Source of the DNA: Brevibacillus reuszeri
Lineage (GTDB): Bacteria > Bacillota > Bacilli > Brevibacillales > Brevibacillaceae
Direction: 5' to 3'
NCBI RefSeq assembly: GCF_002897295.1
Contig: NZ_BEXF01000004.1
Coordinates: forward strand, 310,001 to 374,000
Length of the DNA stretch: 64,000 nucleotides
The stretch's first letter is position 1; each line of letters starts with the position of its first letter. A program made the position numbers and the translations under genes. The notes below the pieces were generated by a model. It did no database searches, was not told the origin of the DNA, and saw only the letters and a list, made by a program, of their open reading frames with translations. Shown here one piece after another: positions 1-8,509 of the stretch.

Positions 1-473
1 GCCACGAGCCGTACAAGGACATTTATGCGATTGACGTTCGTGATCCACTGAATCCAAAAATTGCGTTTACTATGCCGCGGCCAACTCCACCTGGTGATGC
101 GCCATTCACAGATTACTGCCAACGTCGCGGCAGCTTTGGACCAAAGCGTAGCGGTTATGCAGCGATCCAGCCTGGAACACCGAGCCAAACAGTGATGCCG
201 TACGCGTTCTACAATGCGGGTGTGCAGGTTTTTGATCTGAAAAATCCGAGCAAGCCAACGATCGAAGCTTACTTTGTTCCAAAAATGTCTGGTGAATATT
301 TGAGCAATGACGGTAAGGGCAAAGAAATGAGCGAGCATTCCAACCCAGTCCACAGTATTTTTGTTGAATGGGATCGCAATCTTGTATGGGCGTTTTCGAA
401 TCACGGCATCTACGTCTTGTCTACGCCTCTTTTAGGTGAGGCGAAAAGTGGTCTACCGATAAATAAACGCTAA
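1..473 (+). CDS. LVIVD-repeat protein, C-terminal part (5' end outside window)
   Basis: An open frame runs in from the window edge (first full codon at base 3) and stops with TAA at 471-473. The readable 157 residues hold beta-propeller-like strands such as YAIDVRDPLNPKIA and GVQVFDLKNPSKPTIEAYF, the pattern of LVIVD repeats found in secreted or surface proteins. The N-terminus, and so any signal peptide, is outside the window. An internal ATG at 72 is not a start, because the same frame and repeat pattern continue upstream of it. The molecular function of this family is not established. A strong terminator follows at once. Family call moderate; partial status certain. Confidence 0.7.
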   Translation, partial: HEPYKDIYAIDVRDPLNPKIAFTMPRPTPPGDAPFTDYCQRRGSFGPKRSGYAAIQPGTPSQTVMPYAFYNAGVQVFDLKNPSKPTIEAYFVPKMSGEYLSNDGKGKEMSEHSNPVHSIFVEWDRNLVWAFSNHGIYVLSTPLLGEAKSGLPINKR

Positions 474-503
474 CATATAAAATGAAGGTTTATTCGATTT
501 ACA

Positions 504-531
504 GGTCCGGCTTATTGCTGGATCTTTTTTT
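504..531 (+). terminator. Rho-independent terminator after the LVIVD gene
   Basis: An 8-bp stem (GGTCCGGC with GCTGGATC, two G-T pairs) closes a 5-base loop and is followed by seven T. It separates the LVIVD gene from the germination operon. Confidence 0.75.
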
Positions 532-631
532 GCTTTATGCAGAACATATAAAAAGGGATTTCATTTCCTTTCTTGGGTACACTATCCGTACTCCTAGTCA
601 GTGCAGAATAAGGAACCAAGGGGGGAGTGTG

Positions 632-2167
632 TTGAGCCAATTTTGGAAAGCGTGGCAAAGACGGAAGGATACTCTTCAGGAGCAGACATTGCAGCAGCAC
701 TCGAATAAAAGCATGGAAAGCGTGGCAGATATAGAACTCACGACAAGTGTAGACGACAACATTACCTTGATCGAGCGACAGTTGGGAAAATGCGATGACC
801 TAGTTGTCCGGCGTTTTCCGGATAAGTTTGGTGTAGATTGTGCCATCGTTTTTCTTGATGGAATGGTCGATCGGAATATTATTAGTGAGTTTATCATCAC
901 CAATATGACCAATCCCCAAATTACTTATGATCATCCAGCATCGAATGAACTGGAATCGACTGACGGTTTGCGGCAAGTCATTCGCAATATCCTCTCAGGA
1001 AGCGCCGTCCTCATGCGTAATGGAGAAAAAAAGGCGTACTTGAATAATACGCGAGGATGGGATCGCAGAAGTGTGGAGGAACCGCAGACGGAGTCAGTTG
1101 TTCGGGGGCCGCGAGACGGTTTCTCCGAGACACTCTGTGTCAACTCTGCCTTAATCCGCTTTCGCCTGAAGGACCCCAATCTCAGGGTACGCCATCTCGT
1201 AATAGGACAACGTACGCAGACAGACATCTACGTAATGTACATCGAGGGCCTAGCCCATCCGCCTATGGTAAAAGAAGTGTTGTCACGTATCGAGAAAATC
1301 AATGTAGATTCGGTTCTGGAAAGTGGTTATATTGAGCAAATGATACAAGACCACAGATGGTCGCCCTTTCCCCAACTTCAAAATACGGAGAGACCGGATA
1401 AGGTCGTAGCCAACCTGTTGGAGGGCAAGGTTGGCATTCTGGTTGATGGGACGCCTTTTGGACTAATCGCTCCAGCTGTTTTCTCTCAGTTTTATCAGAG
1501 TCCCGAGGATTATTACGAACGGTTTTACATTGCGACTTTAATCCGCTTTATTCGGATCATCAGTATCTCGATTGCGCTTTTGCTGCCATCTCTGTACATC
1601 GCTTTTAGCGCTTTTCATCCAGAGATGATCCCGTCCCGTCTTGTGATCGCCATGGCGGCAGGCAGATCGACCGTACCGTTTCCTTCTCTAGTAGAAGCTT
1701 TGTTCATGGAGCTTGCTATCGAGATTTTGCGGGAAGCGAGTGTACGGCTACCTGGCCCGATTGGACCTACCATTGGAATCGTAGGGGCGCTGGTTGTAGG
1801 GGAAGCGGCCGTATCAGCTGGTCTAGTCAGTCCTGTCATGGTCATCATCGTCGCGGTAACTACGATCGGATCATTTGCCTCCCCCAGCTATAGCGCAGCC
1901 ATTGCGATTCGGATGCTGCGCTTTCCGGTCATGCTCCTAGCTGGGATGTTTGGACTGTATGGGATTATGCTTTTTTTGATCGTTATTCTGATTCATTTAT
2001 CATCGATCAAGTCGTTCGGTGTCCCGTATATGTCCCCACTAAGCCCGCTCAATATGAAGGGGATGAGGGATTTATTCATACGCGCACCCCATCATTTGAT
2101 GAAAACCCGCCCAACCATGTTCCATGTACATGATGAAGTACGCATGAGAGAGGATGAGAAGCCGTGA
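632..2167 (+). CDS. gerKA: Spore germinant receptor subunit A (GerA/GerKA family)
   Basis: A subunit of the inner-membrane nutrient receptor that triggers endospore germination. The protein (511 aa) has a soluble N-terminal half of about 250 residues, then hydrophobic helices from about residue 310, including the conserved stretches RLPGPIGPTIGIVGALVVGEAAV and FASPSYS in shortened form here, and a C-terminal YMSPLSP motif, all typical of GerAA/GerKA. The start is placed at TTG 632 behind the G-rich site at 619-627; GTG 629 is the alternative. A longer open frame back to 482 runs through the upstream terminator and is not used. The stop overlaps the next start (GTGA at 2164-2167). Which paralogue (gerA, gerB, gerK) is not certain. 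Confidence 0.9.
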   Translation: MSQFWKAWQRRKDTLQEQTLQQHSNKSMESVADIELTTSVDDNITLIERQLGKCDDLVVRRFPDKFGVDCAIVFLDGMVDRNIISEFIITNMTNPQITYDHPASNELESTDGLRQVIRNILSGSAVLMRNGEKKAYLNNTRGWDRRSVEEPQTESVVRGPRDGFSETLCVNSALIRFRLKDPNLRVRHLVIGQRTQTDIYVMYIEGLAHPPMVKEVLSRIEKINVDSVLESGYIEQMIQDHRWSPFPQLQNTERPDKVVANLLEGKVGILVDGTPFGLIAPAVFSQFYQSPEDYYERFYIATLIRFIRIISISIALLLPSLYIAFSAFHPEMIPSRLVIAMAAGRSTVPFPSLVEALFMELAIEILREASVRLPGPIGPTIGIVGALVVGEAAVSAGLVSPVMVIIVAVTTIGSFASPSYSAAIAIRMLRFPVMLLAGMFGLYGIMLFLIVILIHLSSIKSFGVPYMSPLSPLNMKGMRDLFIRAPHHLMKTRPTMFHVHDEVRMREDEKP

Positions 2168-3324
2168 GTAAGCAGGACGTGAGCAGCCGACAACAAACGT
2201 TTTCCTTATGGCAACTGACGTCCTTGATTACAAGCACACTAATTGGTGTAGGTGTGCTAACCTTGCCACGCTCTACATCTTCCGTCTTGTTTGAAGCAGG
2301 ATGGATGTCTCCTGTTTTTGGTTCCGTTGTCGCGATAATATCCATCTGGATGATTGCCAAGCTAAGTCAACGTTTTCCCGGAATGACGTTCATTGAATAC
2401 AGCCCTATCGTCTGGGGAAAAAAAAACTATCCGAAAATCGGAAAATGGCTCAGTATGCCATGGATTCTCGGTTATCTTGTCTTCCTATATTCAACAACGG
2501 CCATCGTCGCCCGCATTTTCGGAGAAGTAGTGGTCACCTCTGTCTTGCTCGATACTCCGCTGGAGGTCATCATTATCTCCATGTTTCTTCTTGCATTCAT
2601 CTTATGCCTTCATGACGTGGAAGTGGTAGCACGAGTCAATGAGCTTCTTTTTCCAATGATCTTGTTCCCAATCCTGTTTATCGCTCTTGCTTCCTTCCAA
2701 AAAGCGGAGTGGAACAATATCCTTCCGCTTTTTCGCGTACCAGCCAAGTCTCTTTTACAGGGTAGCTACGAAGCGATTTATTCTTTTTCAGGTTACGAAA
2801 TCATGCTAATCTTCTTTGCTTACGCTCATGAGAACAAAAGCAAAGTAAAGGCAGGTTTTTACGGAATCGGCATTGCGATGATTGTATATACCTTGATCGT
2901 GGTAGCAGGCATCGTCGTGTTCGGGTACGAAGAGCTACAGCGGGTTGCTTGGCCTACTCTTGAGCTGGTGAAGACCACTCAGGTTCCAGGGCTCATTCTG
3001 GAGCGGCTGGAATCAGCTTTCCTGGCAGTATGGGTCACTGCCGTATTCACTACAGTTGCAAATGCTTATTACGCTGCTATGTATGGTATACGCCAGCTGT
3101 TCAATAAAGGCATTGTGTTTCAGAGGGTTATCTCCGCAATCCTGTTCATCCCTCTATACTACATTGCCCTGTGGCCGCAAAATATCGTGGATATTTTTCG
3201 AGTGAGCTCATTTGTGGGTATATTGAGTCTCTTCCTCAATCTTGGCATCCCTACTCTCTACCTGATAGTAATCCTCATTAAAGATTTTGCATCAAAACAA
3301 AAGGAGAGAAATGCAGATGGCTAG
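2164..3324 (+). CDS. gerKB: Spore germinant receptor subunit B (GerAB-type permease)
   Basis: A 386-residue integral membrane protein of the endospore germination permease family (APC superfamily), with about ten hydrophobic segments and the family opening LWQLTSLITSTLIGVGVLTLPR. In the GerA complex this subunit binds the nutrient germinant. It begins with GTG overlapping the stop of the A gene, so the two are translationally coupled, and its end overlaps the start of the C gene at 3311. FIEYSPIVWG and EVVARVNELLFPM are conserved family motifs. Confident family call; the germinant cannot be told from sequence. Confidence 0.92.
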   Translation: MSKQDVSSRQQTFSLWQLTSLITSTLIGVGVLTLPRSTSSVLFEAGWMSPVFGSVVAIISIWMIAKLSQRFPGMTFIEYSPIVWGKKNYPKIGKWLSMPWILGYLVFLYSTTAIVARIFGEVVVTSVLLDTPLEVIIISMFLLAFILCLHDVEVVARVNELLFPMILFPILFIALASFQKAEWNNILPLFRVPAKSLLQGSYEAIYSFSGYEIMLIFFAYAHENKSKVKAGFYGIGIAMIVYTLIVVAGIVVFGYEELQRVAWPTLELVKTTQVPGLILERLESAFLAVWVTAVFTTVANAYYAAMYGIRQLFNKGIVFQRVISAILFIPLYYIALWPQNIVDIFRVSSFVGILSLFLNLGIPTLYLIVILIKDFASKQKERNADG

Positions 3325-4477
3325 ATGGTGGCTTCATTTGGCAGTTCTGATGGTTAGTCTCTCTCTTCTGACAGGGTGCTGGGACAGGCGAGAGCTTGAG
3401 GAACGCACTTCCGTACTTGCTATCGCGGTTGATGTGGTAGAGGGAAGAGAGGATTTGTACAAATTGACGGTACAGATTCCAATCCCAATCAAAATTGCAG
3501 GAAGCAGTGGGCAGGGCGGAGGAGGAAATGCCGATGCGGTAAAAATCATGAGCGTGACCGGCAAGACCATTCTCGATGCCAACAACAACTTGCAGTTGCG
3601 CTTGAACCAAAAGCTGTTCCTGGGCCATACCCGCGTACTCGCTATTAGTGAAGAAGTAGCAAAAAAAGGAATCGGAGACATCATGGACAGCTTTCGGAGG
3701 GAGCCGCAAATTCGACGACTGATGTGGCCAATCGTCGTCAAAGGAGAGGCAGCAACCTTACTCAAAATCAAACCCCAACTAGCGCAAATTCCTGTTGTGT
3801 TCCTGATGGATTTAATCGAAAACGGCGCTAAAATGGGAACCATCCCCGATCAAACCCTGGTAGATTATTTCAATCAGACCTCCAACAAGACGATGCAACC
3901 GTTTCTCAATTATGTGCAAGCGAGTGAAACGGAGGTAAGGTGGAGCGGTGTAGCTGTTTTTCGTGGACATAAAATGGTGGGCACACTCAATGATATCCAG
4001 ACATGGTCGCTTCTACAGCTCAGAAATGAAGATCGCGGAGGAGATATCATCATCCCGTTACCAAATCCAAAGGGTGGTTACGTCACTTTCCGTCCCCATT
4101 TCGTAAAAAAGAAGCTAGAGCTAAAAGGAAGCCACATAGCAGGGGAAAAAAATCACAATGGACATGCAGCAACCTTTTTCTGCGAGCTTCAGGGGGACAT
4201 CGTGGAAGTCACGGCAGATCTCAACCTGCCTCCTGAAAAATTCATTAAGCAAATGCAGGTATTAATCAAAAAAGAAATGGAATACAGAGCTAGAAAGCTG
4301 TTTCAGCAGTTGCAAAAGGATTACAACAGCGACATTCTAAAGCTCGGACTTGCTCTTAGAGCCCACCACTACCGAGATTACTGGGAAAAGCACGACTGGG
4401 AACATGATTTCAAAAATTTCCCAATTCGTGTTGCCTATACGATTAAGATTCGCCGCTTAGGGATGGAAATGCAATAG
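3311..4477 (+). CDS. gerKC: Germinant receptor lipoprotein subunit C (Ger(x)C family)
   Basis: A 388-residue lipoprotein with a type II signal peptide: hydrophobic stretch then LLTGC with the lipidated cysteine at residue 23, followed by the family hallmark WDRRELEE. Motifs such as KPFLNYV-like NYVQASETEVRWSGVAVFRGHKMVG are shared with GerKC proteins in general layout. It sits in the spore inner membrane as the third receptor subunit. ATG 3311 is chosen because AAGGAGAG at 3301-3308 precedes it; an ATG at 3287 lacks such a site. It overlaps the B gene by 14 bases. Confidence 0.92.
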   Translation: MQMARWWLHLAVLMVSLSLLTGCWDRRELEERTSVLAIAVDVVEGREDLYKLTVQIPIPIKIAGSSGQGGGGNADAVKIMSVTGKTILDANNNLQLRLNQKLFLGHTRVLAISEEVAKKGIGDIMDSFRREPQIRRLMWPIVVKGEAATLLKIKPQLAQIPVVFLMDLIENGAKMGTIPDQTLVDYFNQTSNKTMQPFLNYVQASETEVRWSGVAVFRGHKMVGTLNDIQTWSLLQLRNEDRGGDIIIPLPNPKGGYVTFRPHFVKKKLELKGSHIAGEKNHNGHAATFFCELQGDIVEVTADLNLPPEKFIKQMQVLIKKEMEYRARKLFQQLQKDYNSDILKLGLALRAHHYRDYWEKHDWEHDFKNFPIRVAYTIKIRRLGMEMQ

Positions 4478-4484
4478 GAGCGCG

Positions 4485-5642
4485 ATGGAAATGGGAAATC
4501 AAACGCGATACATCAGTACATGGCAATTGATATCCATTCTGATCAGCTCGATGATCGGGGTGGGGATACTAACTATGCCGCGTACAACTACCGCGACACT
4601 GTATCAGATGGGATGGCTGGGTCCGATTGTTGGCGGGATGATCACCCTGTTTCCGCTGCTGGCGATCGTCTACTTAAGCAAGCAATATCCGGGGCTCACC
4701 TTTGTCGAATACAGTCCGCTTGTTCTTGGCGGACGTCGTAATCCCCGATTGGGAAGAATGCTCAGCTATCCCTTGATGTTTTTGTTCATCTCGTTTCAAT
4801 TTATGAACGCGGGAATGGTGGCACGCGGATTCGGGGAGGTAATCGTCACAGCGGTGCTGTTGGAAACGCCGCTTGAGATGATTCTGCTTACCTTGTCCCT
4901 GATTGTTTTGTACCTTTGTATGTTCGAACCGGAAGTGTTGGTCCGGATCAATGAGCTCTTGTTTCCGATCATGCTCATTCCCATCTTCCTCATCCCGTAT
5001 GTGACATTCAGCACCGCTAGCTGGTACAATTTACTGCCGCTGCACATTGATTCGTGGAAAGATGTCATGGGAACAGGGGTAGGTGCATTTTCACTGTATA
5101 CGGGGTTCGAGCTGATGATGATTTATTTCGGGTTGGCGATGCCGGGAGCCAGAATCGCTTTGACTAGCTGGGTTGGCTTGTGTTTTGCTGTCCTGTCGTA
5201 CACCCTAACCGCAGCAGCGGGCATTGTCGTATTTGGCTACGAGGAGCTGCAGCATCTTATCTGGCCCACGCTAGAGATGGTCAAGACCGCGCAAAGTACC
5301 GGGTGGTTTTTGGAAAGACTGGAATCCGCCTTTCTCACGATCTGGATGGCGTCTGTGTTTACTGCCTTCGGAAATATGTATTATTCAATGATTTACGTCA
5401 TTCGTTTGTGGTTTGGAAAGGGGCTAAGGTTTCAGCGAGTCACCGCCACTATCCTCATGTTCCCCCTCTTTTACTACTCGCTGTGGCCGCAAAACATTGT
5501 TGAGTTTTTTTCTCTCGTCAAAAAGCTGACTTACTATGGCTACCTGACAACGGTGTTTATTCCTATTCTCTTGGCTCTCCTGCACTGGTGCAAGCAGTCT
5601 ACAAATCCATCTGTGGAAGAAAGCAAAAAGGGAGAGACATAG
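4485..5642 (+). CDS. Second GerB-type permease in the same operon
   Basis: A 385-residue endospore germination permease, clearly a paralogue of the product of 2164-3324: both begin with a STWQLISILISS-like segment followed by GVGILTMPR, and share FVEYSPLV, INELLFPIM, VVFGYEELQ and LERLESAF. It follows gerKC by 7 bases with TAGGAG at 4475-4480, so the operon order is A-B-C-B. Such extra B subunits are known in some Bacillus receptor operons (for example gerK-type clusters) and can change which germinant is recognised. A bidirectional-looking terminator overlaps its last codons. Confidence 0.9.
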   Translation: MEMGNQTRYISTWQLISILISSMIGVGILTMPRTTTATLYQMGWLGPIVGGMITLFPLLAIVYLSKQYPGLTFVEYSPLVLGGRRNPRLGRMLSYPLMFLFISFQFMNAGMVARGFGEVIVTAVLLETPLEMILLTLSLIVLYLCMFEPEVLVRINELLFPIMLIPIFLIPYVTFSTASWYNLLPLHIDSWKDVMGTGVGAFSLYTGFELMMIYFGLAMPGARIALTSWVGLCFAVLSYTLTAAAGIVVFGYEELQHLIWPTLEMVKTAQSTGWFLERLESAFLTIWMASVFTAFGNMYYSMIYVIRLWFGKGLRFQRVTATILMFPLFYYSLWPQNIVEFFSLVKKLTYYGYLTTVFIPILLALLHWCKQSTNPSVEESKKGET

Positions 5643-5664
5643 CATCTCTCCCCTTGCTTTTTTT
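5621..5664 (+). terminator. Terminator of the germinant receptor operon
   Basis: A long stem (AAGCAA...GGGAGAGA pairing with TCTCTCCC...TTGCTT) is followed by a run of T. The left arm overlaps the last codons of the second B gene, so the terminator is embedded in the coding end. Confidence 0.85.
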
Positions 5665-5676
5665 CCATATACATCT

Positions 5677-5919
5677 TTATGATAAGATGGGTTTTTCCGC
5701 TTGCTCAGGCAGGTGGGAGGCAATAGTCTGTACGATCTCCTGACGAGAGGAAGCATCACTGTTCTGCCACAATACTTCAAACAGGACGCCAAGCCCAGGC
5801 AAGGTTTTTTCTTGACCACTGCTGATAGCATCACTGATGGTCTCCTCCACAGCACCTGAATCTGAGCCCTGCATTTTGTACATAATGGCTTGACGCAAAT
5901 TGAGTGAGGCAATGTTCAT
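5677..5919 (-). CDS. sspI: Small acid-soluble spore protein SspI
   Basis: An 80-residue protein matching SspI: it opens with NIASLNLRQAIM and has the family core ISSGQEKTLPGLGVLFEVLWQ. SspI is made late in the forespore and belongs to the minor small acid-soluble proteins. The start is ATG at 5917-5919, with AGAGGTG about 11 bases upstream; upstream in-frame ATGs to 6003 precede the conserved part and have no good ribosome site. Its place next to the ysgA homologue and pheST matches B. subtilis. Forespore sigma-G control is expected from the family but no clear sigma-G promoter was identified. Confidence 0.93.
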   Translation of the reverse strand: MNIASLNLRQAIMYKMQGSDSGAVEETISDAISSGQEKTLPGLGVLFEVLWQNSDASSRQEIVQTIASHLPEQAEKPILS

Positions 5920-5994
5920 AACCGTTCTAACACCTCTCTTATGGGAATCAAATTCTGGATTAGTATTTGTCATGGATAGTTTGCTCATACCCTT

Positions 5995-6024
5995 TTGTAG
6001 CACTGGTTTGGGTTATGCTATACT
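5995..6024 (+). promoter_or_regulatory. Possible sigma-A promoter for the KtrA-type gene
   Basis: TTGTAG (5995-6000), an 18-base spacer and TATACT (6019-6024) lie 65 bases before the ktrA start. A self-complementary pair CCTAGG-CC-CCTAGG (6045-6058) sits in the leader. Only moderate matches to consensus. Confidence 0.4.
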
Positions 6025-6089
6025 ATCTGAACGTATGATAATTTCCTAGGCCCCTAGGGCAGTCGGCACGATGAAGGAGTAGATAAGGG

Positions 6090-6743
6090 ATGTCTAAGCA
6101 ATTTGCCATTATTGGAATGGGGCGCTTTGGTGCCAGTGTGGCTCGTACCTTGTATGAAATGGATTATGAAGTAATGGGCATCGACGAGAATGAAGAGCGT
6201 ATCAATGAAAATATACAATTCGTGACCCATGCGGTGGCAGCCGATTCCACGGATGAGCGAGCTTTAAAGGAAATCGGCATCCGCAACTTTGATGTGGTGG
6301 TCGTTGCGATCGGGGTAGATATCCAGGCAAGCATCCTGACTGTTCTCACGTTAAAGGAGCTTGGCGTGAAAAAGATTGTGGCAAAGGCCCAAAATGAACG
6401 CCATGGACAAGTCTTGTACAAGGTTGGAGCAGACCGCGTAGTGTTCCCTGAGCGGGATATGGGTGTGCGGGTTGCCCACAATTTGATCTCTGCGAATGTC
6501 CTGGACTTTATTGAGCTGGCAGAGGATTACAGTGTGGCTGAGGTAGTGGTATCTTCCAAAATGGTTGGGAAAAACATGCGCCAGCTAGACATTCGTAAAA
6601 AATATGAAGTGAACGTGATTGCGATCAAAAGTGGCGATAAATTCAACATCGCACCAAGCCCGGATGATCTCATTCAATATGGCGACGTTCTTGTCGTGAT
6701 CGGAAATAATAAAGACCTAAAGGCATTTGAGGAGCGCGCATAA
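6090..6743 (+). CDS. ktrA: KtrA/TrkA-family potassium channel gating protein
   Basis: A cytoplasmic RCK protein of 217 residues that gates a Ktr K+ uptake system. The N-terminal RCK_N Rossmann domain has GMGRFG at residues 9-14 and the acidic residue IDENEE that binds the nucleotide ribose; the C-terminal part (about 135-217) is a TrkA_C domain, where c-di-AMP binds in known KtrA/KtrC proteins. Length equals the usual KtrA size. No KtrB-type membrane partner lies in this window, so it is a lone gating gene here, as B. subtilis ktrC is. The ktrA/ktrC distinction cannot be made. The next gene starts 2 bases after its stop. Confidence 0.88.
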   Translation: MSKQFAIIGMGRFGASVARTLYEMDYEVMGIDENEERINENIQFVTHAVAADSTDERALKEIGIRNFDVVVVAIGVDIQASILTVLTLKELGVKKIVAKAQNERHGQVLYKVGADRVVFPERDMGVRVAHNLISANVLDFIELAEDYSVAEVVVSSKMVGKNMRQLDIRKKYEVNVIAIKSGDKFNIAPSPDDLIQYGDVLVVIGNNKDLKAFEERA

Positions 6744-6745
6744 GC

Positions 6746-7573
6746 ATGGCACATGAACTGATTACTTCCGTACAAAATCCGCTGGTCAAGCGGCTGCATC
6801 AATTACTGGATCGAAAAGGACGCGAGGAACAGGGGCGTTTTCTCGTTGAGGGTGCGCATCTCGTGGAGGAAGCGCTGAAGAGTGGGGCGGAGGTAACTAC
6901 CATCCTTTATGACAACGATCGCGATATGGACCCTGCCTGTCGGCGCGCGCTCGAAAATCATCCGCTTGATGTTCATGTAGTGGCGGCCTCTGCTGCGGTG
7001 CTGGGCAAGCTATCCGAAACGAAGTCGCCTCAGGGCATCGTAGCCGAAGTAAAAAAAACGGCAGCAGACTGGGACCAGTGGCTAGATCAAAAGAGAAGCT
7101 CGGGCGATGATTTGCTGGTTCTGTTTCTCGACGAAATTCAGGACCCTGGAAATTTGGGAACGATTTTGCGAACAGCCGAGGCAGCAGCGATTGATGCCGT
7201 GGTGCTGGGCAAGGGAAGTGTAGACGTATACAACGGCAAAGTCGTCCGTGCTACGATGGGAGCGTTGTTCCGCTTGCCTGTGTTTACCGGCTCCTTAGCG
7301 GAGACCGCATCGCAATGGAGAGCGGATGGAGGCCGTCTTCTCGTCTCCTCCTTGCAAAAGGAGAGCGTTTCTTATGACGAGGCAGATTATTCGAAACGGA
7401 CTGCGATTGTTATCGGCAACGAGGGCAGAGGCGTGTCGCAGGCACTGATGGACGAGGCAGATCAATTCGTACATATTCCGATTTACGGACAAGCAGAATC
7501 GCTAAACGCTGCCGTCGCAGCAGGCATTTTTGTTTTTGAAGCACAAAGAAATAGAAAAGATCGGCTGCGCTAG
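6746..7573 (+). CDS. TrmH/SpoU-family RNA 2'-O-methyltransferase (YsgA-like)
   Basis: A 275-residue RNA methylase. Residues about 10-90 form the substrate-binding domain (QNPLVKRLHQLLDRKGREEQ), and the C-terminal SPOUT domain has LDEIQDPGNLGTILRTAEA, IVIGNEGRGVS and VHIPIYGQAESLNAAVAAGIF in segments, the three SpoU motifs that bind SAM in a trefoil knot. It probably methylates 23S rRNA. Position before pheST matches ysgA in B. subtilis. It is likely co-transcribed with ktrA (start 2 bases after the previous stop, GAGGAG overlapping its 3' end). The 3' end overlaps the convergent DUF2225 gene by 4 bases. Confidence 0.92.
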   Translation: MAHELITSVQNPLVKRLHQLLDRKGREEQGRFLVEGAHLVEEALKSGAEVTTILYDNDRDMDPACRRALENHPLDVHVVAASAAVLGKLSETKSPQGIVAEVKKTAADWDQWLDQKRSSGDDLLVLFLDEIQDPGNLGTILRTAEAAAIDAVVLGKGSVDVYNGKVVRATMGALFRLPVFTGSLAETASQWRADGGRLLVSSLQKESVSYDEADYSKRTAIVIGNEGRGVSQALMDEADQFVHIPIYGQAESLNAAVAAGIFVFEAQRNRKDRLR

Positions 7574-7593
7574 CCGATCCTTTGTTCTTTTTT
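7559..7593. terminator. Bidirectional terminator between ysgA-like and DUF2225 genes
   Basis: Perfect 8-bp stem GATCGGCT/AGCCGATC, followed by T-rich sequence on the plus strand and by TTTTCTATTTC on the minus strand. It contains both stop codons. Confidence 0.8.
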
Positions 7594-8286
7594 CTCCCTG
7601 TACTCCTCGCGTGCGACCTGCCATTGATCCTGAGCCATCCGGATGATTCCGCTTTCGATCGTATGATTGCGGAAGGCAAGTGCTTTCCCGAAATACTTGA
7701 TGGCGAGGTCGAATTTCTCCAAGCGGCGGTAAAGCTCGCCAATGAGATACAAAAGACGTACCTCTGACATTTCCTTGTCACTGCGCAAATAGTCGGTATG
7801 TATGTAAGATTGCTCGTATTCATCGACGGCCATGTCGATAAAACGGATTTCTTCATCCGTATTTTCTTGCGAGCGGTACAACCAGGCAAGACGCAGATAC
7901 AGTCCTGCTTTTACAGCGTGAGGCTGGTCTGTCAGCTCCGCAGCGTATATCGCCAGCTTGTAGCTAACAATGGCTTCGCCCAGCGTTCTGATATGGCCGA
8001 AGTCCTTTGGTGTCCATTTTGCAGAAATTTGTTCGTCGACGACCTGCTTTTGCCAAGGGGCGAGCTTGTCTCTGAACTGATCCGAAAAAGCAAAGCCGCA
8101 CTGTGGACAAACACTTACCGTATAGTAAATCGGATTTAAGGATTGCTCCGTGAATGTGGTGTAAAAATCGCTATCTCTTTTGACCATCGTCAACGTGCCG
8201 CTTCTGATGCGCTTGGTAGTAAAGGTAGCCTCACAATGACGACAGCGGCAATTTTTATCGTAGAGGGCGGAAACATTAACAATCAT
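7570..8286 (-). CDS. DUF2225 domain protein with zinc-ribbon-like cysteines
   Basis: A 238-residue cytoplasmic protein of the DUF2225 family. The N-terminal 60 residues have two CxxC pairs (CRCRHC and CPQCGFAF) that look like a split zinc ribbon; the rest is helical with TPR-like pieces (AGLYLRLAWLYRS, IKYFGKALAFR). The function of the family is not known. The start codon is ATG 8286 with AAAGGGGAC a few bases upstream. It is a single-gene unit facing away from the pheST leader. Family call is fairly sure, function open. Confidence 0.8.
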   Translation of the reverse strand: MIVNVSALYDKNCRCRHCEATFTTKRIRSGTLTMVKRDSDFYTTFTEQSLNPIYYTVSVCPQCGFAFSDQFRDKLAPWQKQVVDEQISAKWTPKDFGHIRTLGEAIVSYKLAIYAAELTDQPHAVKAGLYLRLAWLYRSQENTDEEIRFIDMAVDEYEQSYIHTDYLRSDKEMSEVRLLYLIGELYRRLEKFDLAIKYFGKALAFRNHTIESGIIRMAQDQWQVAREEYREKKEQRIG

Positions 8287-8465
8287 GTCAAAAGTCCCCT
8301 TTCTTAACGTATAGGAATTTATATGCGTGGCGCTTATAAATTCTGGAGCGCATGAAAACCTTCCACTAAAATGCGGTCGCTCCTCATGCAGGCGGCCTCG
8401 ATAGAGGTTTTCTTAATAAAAAAGATGTGACTAGGGAATACTAACAAGATGAAACATTTGTAGAA

Positions 8466-8494
8466 TTGAAAGTTCACTCTTATTGCGCTATAAT
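8466..8494 (+). promoter_or_regulatory. Sigma-A promoter of pheST
   Basis: TTGAAA (8466-8471), exactly 17 bases, TATAAT (8489-8494). Predicted transcription start is about 8501, just before the T-box stem I. Confidence 0.85.
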
Positions 8495-8509
8495 TTTCCT
8501 ACGTCTTGA

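Noticed and set aside
482..631. Open frame extending gerKA upstream by 50 codons
   Set aside because: It runs through the terminator of the previous gene and has no ribosome site; the good site is at 619-627 before TTG 632.
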